This document shows positions 61,784 through 64,000 of a stretch of DNA of 64,000 bases, one piece after another (the stretch's first letter is position 1; every line of letters begins with the position of its first letter). Both the position numbers and the translations under genes were made by a program. The notes under the pieces are model-generated. The model did not search any database, had not been told where the DNA came from, and was given only the letters and a program-made list of their open reading frames with translations. The stretch comes from Altererythrobacter sp. B11 (GTDB lineage Bacteria; Pseudomonadota; Alphaproteobacteria; Sphingomonadales; Sphingomonadaceae): positions 3,263,001 to 3,327,000 of the forward strand of contig NZ_AP018498.1 of NCBI RefSeq assembly GCF_003569745.1. Direction: 5' to 3'.

Positions 61784-62988
61784 GAAGAAGCTTTGCCGTT
61801 CAATAAACGGCGATAAAGCCGTCGATAGGCCTCCGTACCCGTTTCCAGAGAGAACAGCTGTACGGAAGCGGCACGGCACCGAGCCGAAAGATCGGGATCC
61901 TCGAGAAGCGCCTTAAGGTCTTGCAAGGCCTGGCGGACATTATCCGCGTCGGAGTGCTCCAGGACCACTCCGACGCGGTGCTCATTCAGGATCGACGCCA
62001 CGTCGCCCACTCCGCGATTGGCCACCACCGGGATACCGCAGCCGAGCACCTCGCCCAACCGGGTTGGAGAACGGCCAAGTTCCGAAGTTTGTCCACCGGC
62101 GTAAAACATCGCCGACACGGCGTGCGCGCGTACGGTGCCGGGCATGTCGCGCGGAGGGCGCGAATACACCGAAAGGCGTTTTCCGAGACGTCCCCCCGGA
62201 TCGACCATGACGCGGACTTCAGCGGGATCATCGCGTGAGACTATCTCGAAGGTCGCAGTCGGGTCTTCCTCTGCGACGCCAGCAAACCATGCGGCAAGCC
62301 AGTCGGCTCGAAACCAACCAGTTAGCACTGACCCGATGCAAGCGTACACGCGCGTCTTAGAACGAGGGCCAACTGCGGGAGTGAACCGCGAGAGATCAGT
62401 GCACGTCGGAATAACCTCCACGCGCCCGCGGTCGCGAAGCTCGGGTTCAAGCATTTCGAGATAGTCCACCGCTGCATGCGTCAGTGAAACGACCACCGCC
62501 GCATCTCGTAGACAGACTTGCTCCGCCCATAGGATGGCCCGATGCGGCAAAGAGCCGCGCCGGACCCGGCCCGCCGTGATCAGTTCTTCCGGCCAAAGCG
62601 CCCTGGTGTCGAAAATGAACGGCGTTCCGGTGACCCGCCAAACAACCCAAGACACAATCGCTGGTATGTACGATCGGGCATGCACCAGTGCGACGGCCTC
62701 CGTCCGAACTGCGCGCAATGCCTCGAAGGTCATTGAGATGATGTCGCGGGCCGGGCCCAAAAAACGCGGGCGGGGACGGAAGGGGCGAGGACGCCACTCT
62801 ATTCCTAGGGCCGCGCATTCTGCGCGTGCGTCGGCCACTGCGGTGGTGTTCGCCCAGTCCTCCGCTTTCTCCCTGGTGACAAGTATGATGCGATAATCGC
62901 GTGCGAGCCCGCGCAAATACGCCATGACCTGACTCTGCCCGAGAGGCTCGAGCAGGCCGTTTCGCGTGATATAGAGTGCCGTGGTCAC
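61780..62988 (-). CDS. Glycosyltransferase family protein
   Basis: 402 aa starting at GTG 62988 (GTGA overlap with the upstream gene). N-terminal domain ALYITRNGLLEPLGQSQVMA (like exopolysaccharide glycosyltransferases), Asp/Trp block FDTRALWPEELI, and donor-site region SPTRLGEVLGCGIPVVANRGVGD. Acts in polymer repeat-unit assembly. Confidence 0.85.
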   Translation of the reverse strand: MTTALYITRNGLLEPLGQSQVMAYLRGLARDYRIILVTREKAEDWANTTAVADARAECAALGIEWRPRPFRPRPRFLGPARDIISMTFEALRAVRTEAVALVHARSYIPAIVSWVVWRVTGTPFIFDTRALWPEELITAGRVRRGSLPHRAILWAEQVCLRDAAVVVSLTHAAVDYLEMLEPELRDRGRVEVIPTCTDLSRFTPAVGPRSKTRVYACIGSVLTGWFRADWLAAWFAGVAEEDPTATFEIVSRDDPAEVRVMVDPGGRLGKRLSVYSRPPRDMPGTVRAHAVSAMFYAGGQTSELGRSPTRLGEVLGCGIPVVANRGVGDVASILNEHRVGVVLEHSDADNVRQALQDLKALLEDPDLSARCRAASVQLFSLETGTEAYRRLYRRLLNGKASS

Positions 62989-64000
62989 GCCTTAGGAAAC
63001 AGCAGATCGAGATAAGCCTTTGCTGCAGTCGCAGGCGCGAAGTCCCTCGCGCGTGCGCGAAGTCGAGCGTGATCGTGCGCACAGGAGAGACTGCGGTCAA
63101 TCTCACGGGCGAGTGCCTGTCGGTCCCCTACAGGTACCAACGCGCCAAAGGTGCCATCGGCGAGGATGTCGCGGGGGCCCGAAGGGCAATCGGTCGAGAC
63201 GACCGGCGTACCATGCGCCAGGGCCTCGACGATCACGTTCCCAAACCCCTCATAATCTGAGGAGAGGACGAACAGATCGGCCGAGCGATAAAAAGGAGCA
63301 GGGTCCGGCCGAAACCCGGCAAAGATCACCCGTTCGGAGATGCCGAGGGCATTCGCCAGATCGCGGAGCGCCGGCTCGAGTTCGCCCACGCCCAAAAGCA
63401 TCAGCCGGGCATCGTGCCGCGCGATCTCAGCAAAGGAGCGCAGGAGGAGAGCATGGTTTTTTTGGTGTTTGAAGTGCCCGACCGTCAGGATCCGCGCGCC
63501 CCTTGGCGCACACCATAATTGCTCAACATCGTGATCGGGCTGGAGATTAGCGGCTCGCTCCGGAAGCGGGTTGTGAATTACAGCAAAGCGATCCCGGGGA
63601 AGTCCGGAGAGTTCCGCCATGTCATCGGCCACTCCGCCTGACACAGCGATACGGCCATCGGCCATGCGGTACCCGAACGCCGTGGTCAGCCGCAGAGCGC
63701 CACGATGCAGGCGCCCCCTTGGCGCATACTGCACCGAGAGGCGATTGTGTTCCGAGACCACCAAACGACATGGGCGAGCAGAAATCGTCCGTGCAACTGG
63801 TGCGACGACCGTCAAGGGCCACATCGCGGCAAGCAGCCCATCGGGCCGCCGTCCACGGAGATACCGCGCAAGAGCGACCGGCGCCTCGCGCACGCGCCCG
63901 CACTTCAGGTCAACAAGTGGGAATTCGCCCGCCGCCTCCTCCAACAGTTCGCCCCTGGCCTGCATCACGACAAATTCGGGCTGGTGACCGAGGCGCTCAA
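62985..64000 (-). CDS. Glycosyltransferase (5' partial at window edge)
   Basis: The frame is open past the right edge, so the true start lies beyond 64000; the codons upstream of 63968 (GHQPEFVV-like) look like a normal GT N-terminus. GT4 C-domain: ILTVGHFKHQKNHALLLRSF, VIFAGFRPDPAPFYRSADLF and SDYEGFGNVIVEALAHGTPV with the E-x7-E element. Translationally coupled to the next gene by GTGA. Confidence 0.88.
   Translation of the reverse strand, partial: ERLGHQPEFVVMQARGELLEEAAGEFPLVDLKCGRVREAPVALARYLRGRRPDGLLAAMWPLTVVAPVARTISARPCRLVVSEHNRLSVQYAPRGRLHRGALRLTTAFGYRMADGRIAVSGGVADDMAELSGLPRDRFAVIHNPLPERAANLQPDHDVEQLWCAPRGARILTVGHFKHQKNHALLLRSFAEIARHDARLMLLGVGELEPALRDLANALGISERVIFAGFRPDPAPFYRSADLFVLSSDYEGFGNVIVEALAHGTPVVSTDCPSGPRDILADGTFGALVPVGDRQALAREIDRSLSCAHDHARLRARARDFAPATAAKAYLDLLFPKA

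Overview
The window is GC-rich, gene-dense chromosomal DNA from an alphaproteobacterium, most probably a sphingomonad (Sphingomonadales, Erythrobacteraceae/Novosphingobium-like). This follows from the large TonB-dependent receptors with sphingomonad-style signal peptides, a UrcA-family protein, TPR-sulfotransferases, a MaoC/phosphotransacetylase fusion next to phaC, and many ATGA/GTGA start-stop overlaps. No rRNA, tRNA, CRISPR array or insertion sequence was recognised. Both ends cut through genes.

Layout. 1-8 kb: a TPR-sulfotransferase (5' partial), a small membrane protein, two paralogous sterol-desaturase-like enzymes flanking a CDGSH iron-sulfur protein, a LysR regulator, two small exported proteins (one UrcA) and a second TPR-sulfotransferase. 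8-27 kb: a nitrogen-acquisition locus. On the minus strand it has a TonB receptor, a beta-propeller protein and two metallo-beta-lactamase-fold proteins. Divergently, on the plus strand, it has a NitT/TauT-type ABC transporter, a NikR-like ribbon-helix-helix regulator, two DUF1989 proteins, a biotin-dependent urea/guanidine carboxylase, allophanate hydrolase and a hybrid kinase/LuxR response-regulator pair. 27-38 kb: M28 peptidase, tricorn-like S41 protease, ackA, MaoC-phosphotransacetylase, phaC and small secreted proteins. 38-49 kb: M61 peptidase, FUSC transporter, an ammonium-transporter/PAS/GGDEF/EAL fusion, a phospholipase D family protein, and an ArsR/SDR divergent pair. 49-64 kb: a BtuB-like TonB receptor, then an exopolysaccharide cluster (Wza-like and Wzc-like proteins, O-antigen ligase, EpsG-like polymerase, four glycosyltransferases), the last gene running off the window.

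Main point. The 8-27 kb locus looks like one regulon. Three copies of a 26-bp inverted repeat, TATTAC-N14-GTAATA (one copy with one mismatch), lie upstream of the TonB receptor (10950-10975), in the divergent MBL/ABC promoter region (14351-14376) and just upstream of the NikR-like gene (17122-17147). All three also share an asymmetric TTGnC at the same spacing. The regulator aligns with NikR but has lost three of four nickel ligands, so it probably senses something other than nickel. With two DUF1989 proteins (carboxyguanidine deiminase subunits in characterised relatives), the enzymes are best read as a guanidine-to-ammonia pathway. The outer-membrane receptor and the MBL-fold proteins suggest capture and processing of a larger guanidino or ureido compound. 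That last step is inference.
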